Shown here one piece after another: positions 8,674 to 16,945 of a stretch of 64,000 nucleotides of DNA (positions are counted from its first letter, which is position 1; each line of letters opens with the position of its first letter). The DNA lies in the NCBI RefSeq assembly GCF_004522235.1, contig NZ_SDLT01000018.1, positions 1-64,000 of the forward strand. The letters run 5' to 3'. The notes under the pieces are model-generated. The model saw only the letters and a list, made by a program, of their open reading frames with translations, ran no database searches and was not told the DNA's origin. This DNA is from Amycolatopsis nivea (GTDB lineage: Bacteria > Actinomycetota > Actinomycetes > Mycobacteriales > Pseudonocardiaceae). A program made the translations under genes and the position numbers.

Positions 8674-9627
8674 ATGACGAGCAAGACGCTGACAGCGCCG
8701 CCGGTGGCGCTGGGCACGTGGGCCTGGGGAGACAGCGGCGAGGCCGGCGACGGCTATTTCGGCAGTCAGCTGAGCGAGACCAGTCTGCGAGAGGTCGTCG
8801 AAAAGGCACACGCGAACGGACTCACGCTGTGGGACACCGCGGTGGTGTACGGCATGGGCCGCTCGGAGACGGCCCTCGCTCAGGCACTGAAAGGCTACGC
8901 CCGCAGCGAGTACCAGCTGTCGACGAAGTTCACCCCGCAGGTCGCGGGCGACGGCGACGATCCGGTCGCGGACATGCTGGAGCAGAGCCTCGACCGGTTG
9001 GGCACGGACTATGTGGACCTGTACTGGATCCACAACCCGGCCGACGTGGCCCGCTGGACGCCGCTGCTGATTCCGCTGCTGCAGAGCGGCCGGATCAAGC
9101 ACATCGGCGTCTCGAACCACAACCTGCAGGAAATCGCTCTCGCCGACCAGATCCTCGGCAAGGCCGGCTTTCGGGTGGAGGCGGTCCAGAACCACTACAG
9201 CCTCCTGTACCGCAGCTCCGAGCGCGCGGGCATCCTCCAGCACTGCCGCGAGAACGATGTGCGGTTCTTCTCCTACATGGTCCTCGAACAAGGCGCGCTG
9301 ACCGGCAAGTACAGCCCGTCCCGTCCGTTGCCGGAAGGCAGCAGCCGGGCGGCCGTGTACAACGAGATCCTGCCCCAACTGCAGGCATTGACCGACCGGA
9401 TGGCAGCGATCGGCGCGGCCCGAGGCGCCTCCGCCGCCGACGTCGCCACCGCCTGGGCCATCGCCAAAGACACCACCCCGATCATCGGCGTCACGAAAGC
9501 GGATTACGTCGACGGGCTGGTCCGAGCGCACGGCATCGAACTCGCCGACGAGGAGATCGCGGAACTGGAAGCGCTCGCCGACGCCGCGAACGTCGACACG
9601 CGCGGCACCTGGGAGCACGCCATGTAG
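8674..9627 (+). CDS. Aldo/keto reductase
   Basis: 317 residues, start ATG 8674 with GGAGACAGG just upstream. The AKR tetrad is visible: Asp in LWDTAVVYGMGRSE, Tyr in the same block (VVYG), Lys in LSTKFTP and His in LYWIHNP. The NADPH-binding C-terminal part has SNHNLQE, QNHYSLLYRS and IIGVTKADYVDGLV. It reduces carbonyls or oxidises alcohols with NADP(H); this branch (YajO/general stress type) is broad in substrate. It faces the XRE/MmyB regulator, which probably governs it in response to an aldehyde or lipid-derived signal. Confidence 0.95.
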   Translation: MTSKTLTAPPVALGTWAWGDSGEAGDGYFGSQLSETSLREVVEKAHANGLTLWDTAVVYGMGRSETALAQALKGYARSEYQLSTKFTPQVAGDGDDPVADMLEQSLDRLGTDYVDLYWIHNPADVARWTPLLIPLLQSGRIKHIGVSNHNLQEIALADQILGKAGFRVEAVQNHYSLLYRSSERAGILQHCRENDVRFFSYMVLEQGALTGKYSPSRPLPEGSSRAAVYNEILPQLQALTDRMAAIGAARGASAADVATAWAIAKDTTPIIGVTKADYVDGLVRAHGIELADEEIAELEALADAANVDTRGTWEHAM

Positions 9628-10200
9628 CAGGCGCCGACGGGCCGAGAGAGACGTCGTGCGGAAGGGAGAGATGTTCATCCGCCAGGTCCGGCTGCCGAAC
9701 TCTGTCGCCCGGCATGGCAAGTGGTCGGGTGACCCGGCGCCGGCGAAGCGACGATGCGACGGGCATGCCGCTCCCATCGGATCGGGCGGTGACCTGGACG
9801 ACCGAGCCGGTGCCCAGCCAGCCCGGAATGGTGTTATGGCCACGGAGTGTGCTGTTCTGCGCGCATCGCCGGACGGGTTGGCGCGGGCGGGGATGCTTGA
9901 CCGGGACAAGGGAGCGGCTCCGCTCGGACCAGCCGACCAGATTTGATGCGGTACAGCGGGCGCACGTGGTCGCTGATCGCCTCCGAACTGTCAGCCGCCC
10001 ACGGAATGCGACCGTCGCGCTAGTCCAGCTTTTGAAGGGGCGTGCGACGCGGCCGAGGCCGGGATCGCGGCAGGCATCTCGCCGTCCGCAATGGCCTGCT
10101 GACTGACCGAGGGCCGCGCCCAAACCCTGCCCGTCCCGGCGTTGACGGCGCGGTTGATCACCGCGCCGATCGCTGAACCTCTGGTCTCTGTCGTGCCGGG
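9628..10200. other. Intergenic between convergent genes, nothing recognised
   Basis: About 570 bases between the convergent ends of the aldo/keto reductase and the GlxA-type regulator. Small open frames exist (for example 9656-9946 on plus), but their peptides lack coding bias or a domain. No obvious strong terminator hairpin was found. Confidence 0.4.
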
Positions 10201-11133
10201 TCAGCCCTTGAAGGTCTGCCGGTAAGCGGTGGGGGTGGTGTTCAGCGCGCGCCGGAAGTGGAGACGCAGGTTGGCCGCCGTGCCCAGTCCGCATTCGCGT
10301 GCTACCAGATCTATCGGCTGATCGGTGGTCTCCAGCAGTTCCCGTGCCCGGCCAAGACGGGCGTCGAGCAACCACTGCAACGGGGTCGTGCCAGTCTCCT
10401 CGGCGAACCGGCGGATGAGAGTGCGCTGGGAAAGGCCCGCGTGCTGGGCGAGTTGCCGCAGGGAGATCTGCTCGCCGAGACGTTGCAGGGCCCAATCGCG
10501 GGTGTCGGACAGCGCCGCGTCCCCGGCCAGCGGGACCGGGGCCGGCACGTACTGGGCTTGCCCGCCTTCGCGGTGAGGGGCCGCGACCAGGCCGCGCGCG
10601 ATCCGGTTGGCCACCACCGCGCCGAGGTCGCGACGCACGATGTGCAGGCACAGGTCGATGCCGCAGCACACGCCGGCGGAGGTGAGGACGTCGCCCTCGT
10701 CGACGTAGAGCACATCGCGATCTACCGACACGGCAGGGAATTCGCGTTCGAACTCGTCGATGTACTGCCAGTGGGTCGTTGCGCGCAGCCCGTCGAGTAC
10801 ACCCGCGGCGGCCAGTGCGAACGCTCCCGTGCAGATCGACACGATGCGCTTGCCCTGTTCGTGCGCTTCGGCCAGCGCGGCAAGCACGGCTTCCGACGGC
10901 CGGCAGGGCGGTTCGGACCCCGGCACGATCACAGTGTCGGCGGAGCGCACCTGTTCCAGGCTTCCTTCCGCGACGACCGCGAATCCCCCGGCGGTGTGCG
11001 TACTCGCACCGAAAGTGCACACGGTCGTCTCGTACGGGGTCTCCGGGCGAGCGGAGAAAATCTGCGCTGGGATCGCCAGGTCGAGGGGCATGATCCCGTC
11101 CAGGGCGAGGATCGCGATCCGATGAGCCTTCAT
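10201..11133 (-). CDS. GlxA-family transcriptional regulator (DJ-1/PfpI + AraC HTH)
   Basis: 310 residues. The N-terminal ~190 residues form a DJ-1/PfpI glutamine-amidotransferase-like sensor domain with the nucleophile elbow IVSICTGAFALAAAGVL. The C-terminal ~100 residues are an AraC-type double helix-turn-helix (ISLRQLAQHAGLSQRTLIRR, later ARECGLGTAANLRLHFRRAL and TTPTAYRQTF). GlxA-type proteins are cytoplasmic activators or repressors that sense small metabolites. It is divergent from the HD hydrolase operon at 11205, and repeats of CCTATCG lie between them, so that operon is its likely target. Confidence 0.94.
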   Translation of the reverse strand: MKAHRIAILALDGIMPLDLAIPAQIFSARPETPYETTVCTFGASTHTAGGFAVVAEGSLEQVRSADTVIVPGSEPPCRPSEAVLAALAEAHEQGKRIVSICTGAFALAAAGVLDGLRATTHWQYIDEFEREFPAVSVDRDVLYVDEGDVLTSAGVCCGIDLCLHIVRRDLGAVVANRIARGLVAAPHREGGQAQYVPAPVPLAGDAALSDTRDWALQRLGEQISLRQLAQHAGLSQRTLIRRFAEETGTTPLQWLLDARLGRARELLETTDQPIDLVARECGLGTAANLRLHFRRALNTTPTAYRQTFKG

Positions 11134-11141
11134 GGCAATAT

Positions 11142-11173
11142 CCTATCGATAGGCGGCGATTTTGCCTATCGCC
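11142..11173. promoter_or_regulatory. Candidate operator of the GlxA-type regulator
   Basis: CCTATCGATAGG (11142-11153) is a perfect 12-base palindrome. Its half CCTATCG recurs directly at 11165-11171, and GGCGAT/ATCGCC (11155-11160, 11168-11173) add a second inverted pair. It lies in the 71-base gap between the divergent starts, as expected for AraC-type direct repeats. Confidence 0.5.
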
Positions 11174-11204
11174 AGGTCAGGGCCAACTTAGGCAAGCTAA
11201 CGAC

Positions 11205-11891
11205 ATGACCGCACATACCCACGAGACGCCCCCTGCGGGAGCAGAGGGCCTGACCGCGCTGCCCGGTACGCCGTTGGCTGAGGCCGTCGTGGAACTCATC
11301 CGCCCGGTGGAGACGCCGTCGGTGTTCAACCACAGCATCCGCAGTTACCTGTTCGCCCGGCTGCTTGCGGACCGCCTCGGCCTGTCCGCGGGCAGCGACT
11401 ACAGCGACGACCTGCTCTTCACCGCGTGCGCGATGCACGACCTCGGGGTCGCCGCGGACAGCCCGAACCGTCAGCGTTTCGAGGTCGAGGGCGCCGATCG
11501 CGCGGCCGAATTCCTCGTCGGCCGCGGAGTGTCCGCTTCGGACGCCGATCAGGTGTGGCAGGCGATCGCCCTGCACACATCGAGCGGCATCGCGAACCGC
11601 AGGGGCACCCTGTGCCTGCTCGTCCGCGAAGGTGTCGCGCTCGACTTCGGCGGCCCGATGGGAAACGAGCACGTCGAAGCGGTCAGCGACGACCAGGCCG
11701 ATGCCGTGCACGCGGTGTACCCGCGGCTGAACATGGTCGGTTCGCTGGTCGACGCGATCGTCGCGCAAGCCGCGAAAGACCCGAAGAACGCGCCCCGGTA
11801 TTCGATCCCCGGAGAGCTTCTCCGCGAACGCGAGGAGTTCGGCCGGACCAGGATGGAGCATTCCTTCCGCTCGTCCCGCTGGGGCAACTGA
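11205..11891 (+). CDS. HD-domain hydrolase, cyanamide hydratase-like
   Basis: 228 residues. The metal ligands of the HD fold are clear: His43 in FNHSIRSYLF, His78-Asp79 in ACAMHDLG and His124 in AIALHTS, with FEVEGADRAAEFL between. This spacing and the NHS...HDLG...FEVEGA sequence resemble the cyanamide hydratase/Ddi branch of HD proteins, which hydrate cyanamide or isonitrile-like small molecules; that function is suggested, not shown. First gene of a plus-strand operon with RidA, an MFS exporter and an Old Yellow Enzyme, facing the GlxA regulator. Confidence 0.87.
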   Translation: MTAHTHETPPAGAEGLTALPGTPLAEAVVELIRPVETPSVFNHSIRSYLFARLLADRLGLSAGSDYSDDLLFTACAMHDLGVAADSPNRQRFEVEGADRAAEFLVGRGVSASDADQVWQAIALHTSSGIANRRGTLCLLVREGVALDFGGPMGNEHVEAVSDDQADAVHAVYPRLNMVGSLVDAIVAQAAKDPKNAPRYSIPGELLREREEFGRTRMEHSFRSSRWGN

Positions 11892-11926
11892 AACCCGCGA
11901 TTCAGCACTACGAAAGGGAAACCGCA

Positions 11927-12346
11927 ATGAGCCTCCACCGCGTCGAAGTCCCCGAGGACTCGGAAGTGTTCGGGAAGACTGTCAGCGCTTTCGCGAACTT
12001 CGGCTACTCCGCCGCCGTTCGCTCGCACGGGCATCTGTTCATCGCCGGCACGATCGGCCGCCGGGCCGACGGCACCATCCCCGACGACATCGAGGAACAA
12101 ACCGAGATCGCCATCCGCCGGATCGAGGAGATCCTGCGGCTGGAAGGGCTCGGCCTGTCCGCGCTCGTCGACGTCACCAGCTACCACGTCGACATTCACC
12201 AGCACCTGCCCGGCTTCTCCGCGGCCAAGGCTCGCCTGATCACCCCGCCCTTCCCCACCTGGTCGCTGATCGGTGTCAGCGGACTGGCCAGCCCCGGGCT
12301 GCTGGTCGAAATCCGCGCTACGGCCGCCTACCCGGACCCGTCCTGA
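11927..12346 (+). CDS. RidA-family protein (enamine/imine deaminase family)
   Basis: 139 residues, ATG 11927 preceded by GAAAGGGA (11912-11919). The Rid pattern is present: FIAGTIGRRADGTIP near residue 40, EEQTEIAIRRIEEILRLEGL, then LVDVTSYHVDI, ending LVEIRATAAYP. Canonical RidA hydrolyses reactive enamines and uses an Arg in the C-terminal PxR motif; here that region reads FPTWSLIGVSG, so the Arg is missing and the protein belongs to one of the Rid groups without it. It lies 35 bases after the HD gene and is probably translated from the same mRNA. It may assist or complete the HD enzyme reaction. Confidence 0.9.
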   Translation: MSLHRVEVPEDSEVFGKTVSAFANFGYSAAVRSHGHLFIAGTIGRRADGTIPDDIEEQTEIAIRRIEEILRLEGLGLSALVDVTSYHVDIHQHLPGFSAAKARLITPPFPTWSLIGVSGLASPGLLVEIRATAAYPDPS

Positions 12347-12418
12347 CCGACCGCCGCTCCTGGGCCGGGTGCGAGCGCCTGACACCAGGAGCGGCCGACA
12401 GCCTCTCTGGAACTGCTC

Positions 12419-13648
12419 ATGAAGATCGTCCGGCGTCCGCGCCTTCGCGACCTCCTGTTGCCGGCCTCGATCATCGTCTCTTTCCTGGCCTCGTCCAGCG
12501 CTCCGACGCCGCTCTACGCCGCATACGCCGATCGTTGGCATTTCTCGCCGATAACAACCACCGCCGTCTTCGGCGTGTACGCCATTACCGTCCTGGCCGC
12601 GCTGCTCGTGCTCGGCAGGGCATCCGATCACCTGGGCCGTAAACCGGTGCTGCTGGGCGCATTGGGCCTGCAGGTCGCCGCCATGGTCGCGTTCGGCGAA
12701 GCCGACGGCACCGCGGCCCTGTTCGGCGGGCGGATCATGCAAGGGATCGCGACCGGAAGCGCCTTGGGCACACTCGGCGCGATGATGCTGGACGTCGACC
12801 GCGAACGCGGCACCCGCGCGAATGCCGTCGCGCCCGGGCTGGGTTCCGGAACCGGCGCCTTGTTCTCCGGGCTGATCGTGCAGTACCTGCCGGCACCGAC
12901 CCTGCTCGTCTATGCCGTGTTCATCGGGATCTTCGCCGTCCAGGCCCTCGGCGTCGCACTGCTGCCGCGAGGCGCCGGGCGCAGGCCCGGTCTGCGGACC
13001 GCCCTCGTACCCGAACTCGTGGTGCCCCGCCGCCTTCGACGCGCTTTTCTCACCGTGGCACCGGTGCTGTTCGCCGTATGGTCGCTCGGCGGCTTCTACG
13101 GCTCTCTCGCACCAGGCCTGGCGCGTCAGTTGTCCGGTTCGAACTCGGCAGTGCTCGGCGCGCTCGGACTATTCGTGCTCACCGCGGTTTCCTCGACCAC
13201 CGTCGTCGTGTTCGCGCGCATGGCGGCGAAGACGGTGATGTTCCTGGGAATCGCGCTGCTCGTACTTGGCTCGCTGTGCACCCTGGCGGCAGTCGAAGCG
13301 TCGTCGATCACCGGATTCTTCGCCGGCACTTTCGTCTCCGGAATCGGTTTCGGCGCGGGATTCCAGGGCGGGATGCGCACCGTCGTGCCGCTGGCCGCCG
13401 AACCCGAACGCCCCGGCGTTCTCTCCTCCATTTACGTCCTCTGCTACCTGGGCATGGGGCTTCCCGCCATCGGCGCCGGGTTCCTTGTCGTGTACGGCGG
13501 CGGCCTGCTGAACGCCACCCGGGACTATTCCCTGTTCGTCATCACGTTCGCAGTCGCGACGCTGATCATGCTCCTGCACGGCATCGGCACCAGACGCTCC
13601 GCAGAGCCACCCCGTGAGCCGCGCTGCGCCCCCAGTGCGAAGCTCTGA
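12419..13648 (+). CDS. Major facilitator superfamily transporter
   Basis: 409 residues with twelve predicted hydrophobic segments. The MFS signature between helices 2 and 3 reads LGRASDHLGRKPVLLGA (about residues 62-78), followed by GGRIMQGIATGSALGTLGAM. The family is a proton-driven drug or metabolite exporter in the inner membrane. No strong ribosome site precedes ATG 12419; the gap from the RidA stop is 72 bases. In this operon it most likely exports or imports the compound processed by the HD hydrolase, RidA and OYE proteins. Confidence 0.9.
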   Translation: MKIVRRPRLRDLLLPASIIVSFLASSSAPTPLYAAYADRWHFSPITTTAVFGVYAITVLAALLVLGRASDHLGRKPVLLGALGLQVAAMVAFGEADGTAALFGGRIMQGIATGSALGTLGAMMLDVDRERGTRANAVAPGLGSGTGALFSGLIVQYLPAPTLLVYAVFIGIFAVQALGVALLPRGAGRRPGLRTALVPELVVPRRLRRAFLTVAPVLFAVWSLGGFYGSLAPGLARQLSGSNSAVLGALGLFVLTAVSSTTVVVFARMAAKTVMFLGIALLVLGSLCTLAAVEASSITGFFAGTFVSGIGFGAGFQGGMRTVVPLAAEPERPGVLSSIYVLCYLGMGLPAIGAGFLVVYGGGLLNATRDYSLFVITFAVATLIMLLHGIGTRRSAEPPREPRCAPSAKL

Positions 13649-13671
13649 CCACCAACCGAGGATGACGAGCC

Positions 13672-14754
13672 GTGCCAAGCCTTTTCGATCCGATCAGCCT
13701 CCGCGGAACCACTGTCCGCAATCGCGTCTGGCTCGCTCCGATGTGCCAGTACTCCGTCAACGCCCAGGACGGCGTGCCGGCCGCCTGGCATCTCGTGCAC
13801 CTGGGTTCGCGTGCCACGGGCGGATTCGGGCTCGTGATGACCGAGGCCACCGCGGTCACTCCGGAAGGACGCATCACACTCCAGGACACCGGGATGTGGA
13901 ACGACGGCCAAGCAGCCGCGTGGCGCGGCATCACCGATTTCCTTGCCTCGCAAGGAGCCGTCCCGGCCGTCCAGCTGGCACACGCGGGACGCAAAGCTGC
14001 CACCGCGCAACCCTGGCACGGTGGGGTCCCGCTACGTCCGGACGAGGGCGGATGGACACCCATCGCGCCGTCTCCCTTGCCGTATCAGGAACTGGCCGCC
14101 CCGATCGCGATGACCGCCACCGACATCGACGCAACAGTGCGCGCCTTCGCTGACGCCGCTTCTCGGGCAATGGCAGCAGGTTTCGAGGTGGTCGAAATAC
14201 ACTCGGCACACGGATACCTGCTCCACGAGTTCCTCTCCCCGCTGTCCAACAGGCGGACGGACCTTTACGGCGGCTCGTTCCGGAACCGGGTGCGGTTTCT
14301 CCTCGCGGTCGTCGACGCGGTCAGGGCGGCGATACCGGACAGCACGCCCCTGTTCGTCAGGCTGTCCGCGACTGACTGGGTCGAGGACGGGTGGACGCTT
14401 GAGGAAACGGTCGAACTGTCGGCCCTGCTGGTCGAGCACGGGGTGGACCTCATCGACCTCAGTTCCGCGGGCAACGACCCGCGACAGCGGATACCCGCGG
14501 GACCGGGCTATCAGGTGCCGTTCGCGCGCGCCGTACGGGCTGAGACAGAAGCACCTACTGCGGCGGTCGGGCTGATCACCGAATCTCGGCAGGCCCAGGA
14601 AATTGTGGACGAGGGGGCCGCCGACGCGATCTTCCTCGGCCGGGCGGCACTGCGCGAGCCGACCTGGCCGCTGCGCGCGGCCCACGAACTGGGAGTGGCG
14701 GTGCGGGACGCTCCCTGCCCCGTGCAGTACCTGCGAGGCGCGTACCGGTCGTGA
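13672..14754 (+). CDS. NADH:flavin oxidoreductase, Old Yellow Enzyme (YqjM-like)
   Basis: 360 residues from GTG 13672 with CGAGGATG upstream. It is an FMN TIM-barrel ene-reductase of the thermophilic-like/YqjM class: PMCQYS with Cys25, which tunes the flavin in YqjM; HLVHLGSRATGG; the substrate-binding pair His177/His180 in IHSAHGYLLHEFLSP; SNRRTDLYGGSFRNR; and FLGRAALREP near the C-terminus that holds the FMN phosphate. It reduces activated C=C bonds with NAD(P)H. It closes the HD-RidA-MFS operon, with a gap of only 23 bases from the transporter. Confidence 0.94.
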   Translation: MPSLFDPISLRGTTVRNRVWLAPMCQYSVNAQDGVPAAWHLVHLGSRATGGFGLVMTEATAVTPEGRITLQDTGMWNDGQAAAWRGITDFLASQGAVPAVQLAHAGRKAATAQPWHGGVPLRPDEGGWTPIAPSPLPYQELAAPIAMTATDIDATVRAFADAASRAMAAGFEVVEIHSAHGYLLHEFLSPLSNRRTDLYGGSFRNRVRFLLAVVDAVRAAIPDSTPLFVRLSATDWVEDGWTLEETVELSALLVEHGVDLIDLSSAGNDPRQRIPAGPGYQVPFARAVRAETEAPTAAVGLITESRQAQEIVDEGAADAIFLGRAALREPTWPLRAAHELGVAVRDAPCPVQYLRGAYRS

Positions 14755-14873
14755 GCACGGCTCCCCCGGCCGACGACGGGTTCGACGCGATCGCTTTGCA
14801 CATGCGGGCGGAGTCGCACCGCACCCCGTGCTGGCCGCTCGCGGGAATCCTGGTCGGGTGTCATCGGTGCTGA
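14751..14873 (+). CDS. Possible 40-residue ORF coupled to the OYE gene, or truncated gene start
   Basis: GTG 14751 overlaps the OYE stop in a GTGA arrangement, the usual translational-coupling geometry, and opens a 40-codon frame (VSTAPPADDGFDAIALHMRA...) to TGA 14871. It is too short for a known enzyme. It may be the surviving 5' end of a lost fifth operon gene or may be chance. Confidence 0.25.
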   Translation: MSTAPPADDGFDAIALHMRAESHRTPCWPLAGILVGCHRC

Positions 14874-15232
14874 GAATCGTCCCGTAATGATCAACCACGA
14901 TTCGGGCACCGCCGATGTCGCGGAGTCCGAACGGGATACGTCCCGCGATGGCGAGCTCGCGTACCAAGGCAGTCGCCGCGGTTGCGCGGTGTCGGTGTTC
15001 CTGCCGCGACCCGTCCTGCGGGTGTCGACGTTGGCGACGACCGACCCCGGGAGTCTTGATCAACGCCCCCCCCCGGCCATCCTGAGACAGTCCTCAGCCC
15101 ATCCGCTTGCAGTTGTTCGCAGGCGCTCAGCCGGCGGGCTTCGCGCTCAGCACGCGAACGTGGCAATTTCCTGACCGCTGAAGGCAATTTTGCTACTCGC
15201 CTAGCCTCAGCAGTGCGGGCTAATTTTCAGCA
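14874..15232. other. Intergenic, nothing recognised
   Basis: Between the OYE operon and the methyltransferase gene. It contains a run of nine C residues near 15066-15074. The minus strand reads GGARIVVDHYGTIL-like sequence around 14880, but I cannot assign it. The promoter of the methyltransferase gene should lie near 15180-15225, an AT-richer patch. Confidence 0.35.
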
Positions 15233-16054
15233 ATGATCAAACCCGCTGCCGATCGTTACGCGATGGGCCGAACCGCCGCGGAGACCGAGCGGCTTCAGCT
15301 GCAGGCCGACGTCCTCGCCCCGCACAGTGCGCATTTGGCGCGGCTAGCTGGGATCACGCCCGGCATGCGGGTACTGGACATCGGTTGCGGCGCGGGCGAC
15401 ACGAGCATGCTGCTCGCTGAACTCGTCGGGCCGGAAGGCTCGGTCGTCGGTGTCGATCTGAACCCTGCCATGCTGGACCTGGCCCGCACCCGCACCGCCG
15501 CCGCGGGCCTGACCGGTGTGTCATATGTCGAGTCGGACCTGACCTCTCTCCGGCTCGACGAATCGGTCGACGCGCTGTTCGGCAGGCTCATCCTGCTCCA
15601 CCTCCCGGAACCGGTCGCCGCGGTGCGCGAGTTGTCCCGGCTGGTTCGCCCCCGGGGTGTGGTGACTTTCCAGGAACTCAACGCCACCGCTACCCGGTCG
15701 GTGCCATCGACTCCGCTGGTAGCCAAGAGCGTGGGCTGGATCGTGGATGCGATGCGCACCGCCGGGCTTGACCCGGACCTTGGCGAACAGGTCGGATCGA
15801 TCCTGCGCCGTGCCGGTCTGTCGGTGAATGGTGCCGCCAGCGCCGGACCGGCGGGTTATGCGGAATCGGCCATGCCCGCGTATCTAGAGGGCACGCTTCG
15901 CAGCCTCCTTCCCTTCGCGCTCGCGCACGGAGAAGCCACCGAGGCCGAGATCGACATCGACACGCTGGCCGAGCGGACGGCCCGGGAGTTGAAGACCGCC
16001 GATGCGACGTTCTGGAGTGCCGAATTGGGTGCCGCCTGGGCTCGCGTTCCCTAA
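15233..16054 (+). CDS. Class I SAM-dependent methyltransferase
   Basis: 273 residues. Motif I is VLDIGCGAGDTSMLLAE (about residues 43-59), the SAM-binding glycine loop; an acidic residue ends the next strand in VVGVDLNPAM. FGRLILLHLPEPVAAVRELSRLVRPRG is the motif-IV/helix region of the UbiE/MenG-like group of small-molecule methyltransferases. The C-terminal ~100 residues probably form the substrate lid. It is followed by a SnoaL-like protein gene 69 bases later, a pairing seen in tailoring of small molecules. Substrate unknown. Confidence 0.92.
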   Translation: MIKPAADRYAMGRTAAETERLQLQADVLAPHSAHLARLAGITPGMRVLDIGCGAGDTSMLLAELVGPEGSVVGVDLNPAMLDLARTRTAAAGLTGVSYVESDLTSLRLDESVDALFGRLILLHLPEPVAAVRELSRLVRPRGVVTFQELNATATRSVPSTPLVAKSVGWIVDAMRTAGLDPDLGEQVGSILRRAGLSVNGAASAGPAGYAESAMPAYLEGTLRSLLPFALAHGEATEAEIDIDTLAERTARELKTADATFWSAELGAAWARVP

Positions 16055-16123
16055 GCCGCGACGAGAGAAACAACGGCGTCGATGGATTCGACGACAGTTC
16101 GATCAACGGAGGATGATGTTCGC

Positions 16124-16558
16124 ATGGAGCAGTCGGTCGAGGCGATGAGTGCCATTGCGGAGCGGATGTATGAAGCGTGGAACCGTGCTGACGCCGAGGG
16201 TTTCTTCGCTGATTTCGCCGAGGACGCCCTGTTCGTGGAACTCGAAGGAACCACGTACCGCCGCCGCGCGGACATGGTCGCGGCGCAGGCGGAAGCATTT
16301 CGGACCGTGCTGAAGGGCTCCCGGATGGTGCGGGGCGAGGTGCACGAAGCGCGGATCATCAGCCCCGGTGTCGGCGTGCTTCACGCCCGCGTCGCTGTCC
16401 TCATGCCGGGCGAGGAGGAGCCGCCTCCGACGCGCACCTCCATGCAACTGTTCGTCACGGTGTGGCGGGACGACCGCTGGGTGGTGGTCGCCCTCGAAAA
16501 CGCGCGCGTGCTTTCCCTCGACGCCATGATGACTCTCGAATCCCTGGCCGGGCGCTAG
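16124..16558 (+). CDS. SgcJ/EcaC-type SnoaL-like (NTF2-fold) protein
   Basis: About 144 residues from ATG 16124, which follows CGGAGGATG; an in-frame ATG at 16082 would add 14 residues without a ribosome site. The cone-shaped NTF2 fold is recognisable from MYEAWNRADAEGFFADFAEDALFVE at the start, GTTYRRRADMVAAQ in the middle and LFVTVWRDDRWVVVALENARV at the end. This sub-branch (SgcJ/EcaC family, DUF4440-like) occurs as small hydratase or cyclase-like proteins of unknown chemistry. Probably co-transcribed with the methyltransferase. Confidence 0.8.
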   Translation: MEQSVEAMSAIAERMYEAWNRADAEGFFADFAEDALFVELEGTTYRRRADMVAAQAEAFRTVLKGSRMVRGEVHEARIISPGVGVLHARVAVLMPGEEEPPPTRTSMQLFVTVWRDDRWVVVALENARVLSLDAMMTLESLAGR

Positions 16559-16945
16559 CGAGAGCACTCGGTCCTGTCTTGGACCCGCCGCGCCGAGTTG
16601 GAGCCGAAGCTGTGGTCGGGATCGCGCACACCGCCGCGATCGTCGTTCTCGCCACGATCACCGGATCGCGTACGAGAGAACAACTGAGCATCCAGATCGG
16701 CTGTCGGCGGGTACCTGCTCTGCACGAAAAGGCAGCGGCGGCGCATTGGCACGCGGTGCCGGTGGAGGATGGTGCCAGCCGATGGCCGACTGACGCCCGA
16801 CTGAGCACCCAGCTCCTAGCCCGTGGAGCCGGACTGGCAGCCGGGGACGAGTTCATAGATCTGATCCGGGCCGAGTTGCCGAGCGCACCGAGGGCGGTCT
16901 CGCTTGGCTGTCGCTGGGGGTGGGGGCTGTCGTGCGAGGGTGCTC
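16559..16945. other. Intergenic between convergent genes, possible decayed coding DNA
   Basis: A plus-strand frame through 16580-16900 reads with moderate coding character (AEAVVGIAHTAAIVVLATI, later GLAAGDEFIDLIRAE), but it has no independent start and I recognise no family. It may be a remnant. Confidence 0.3.

Noticed and set aside
8527..9909. Continuation of the XRE reading frame on the minus strand across the aldo/keto reductase gene
   Set aside because: It is antisense to a clear gene, has no domain and only reflects the lack of stops in high-GC DNA. The regulator starts at 8526.
15060..15080. Run of nine C residues as a slippage switch
   Set aside because: It lies in an intergenic region with no gene whose frame it could change.
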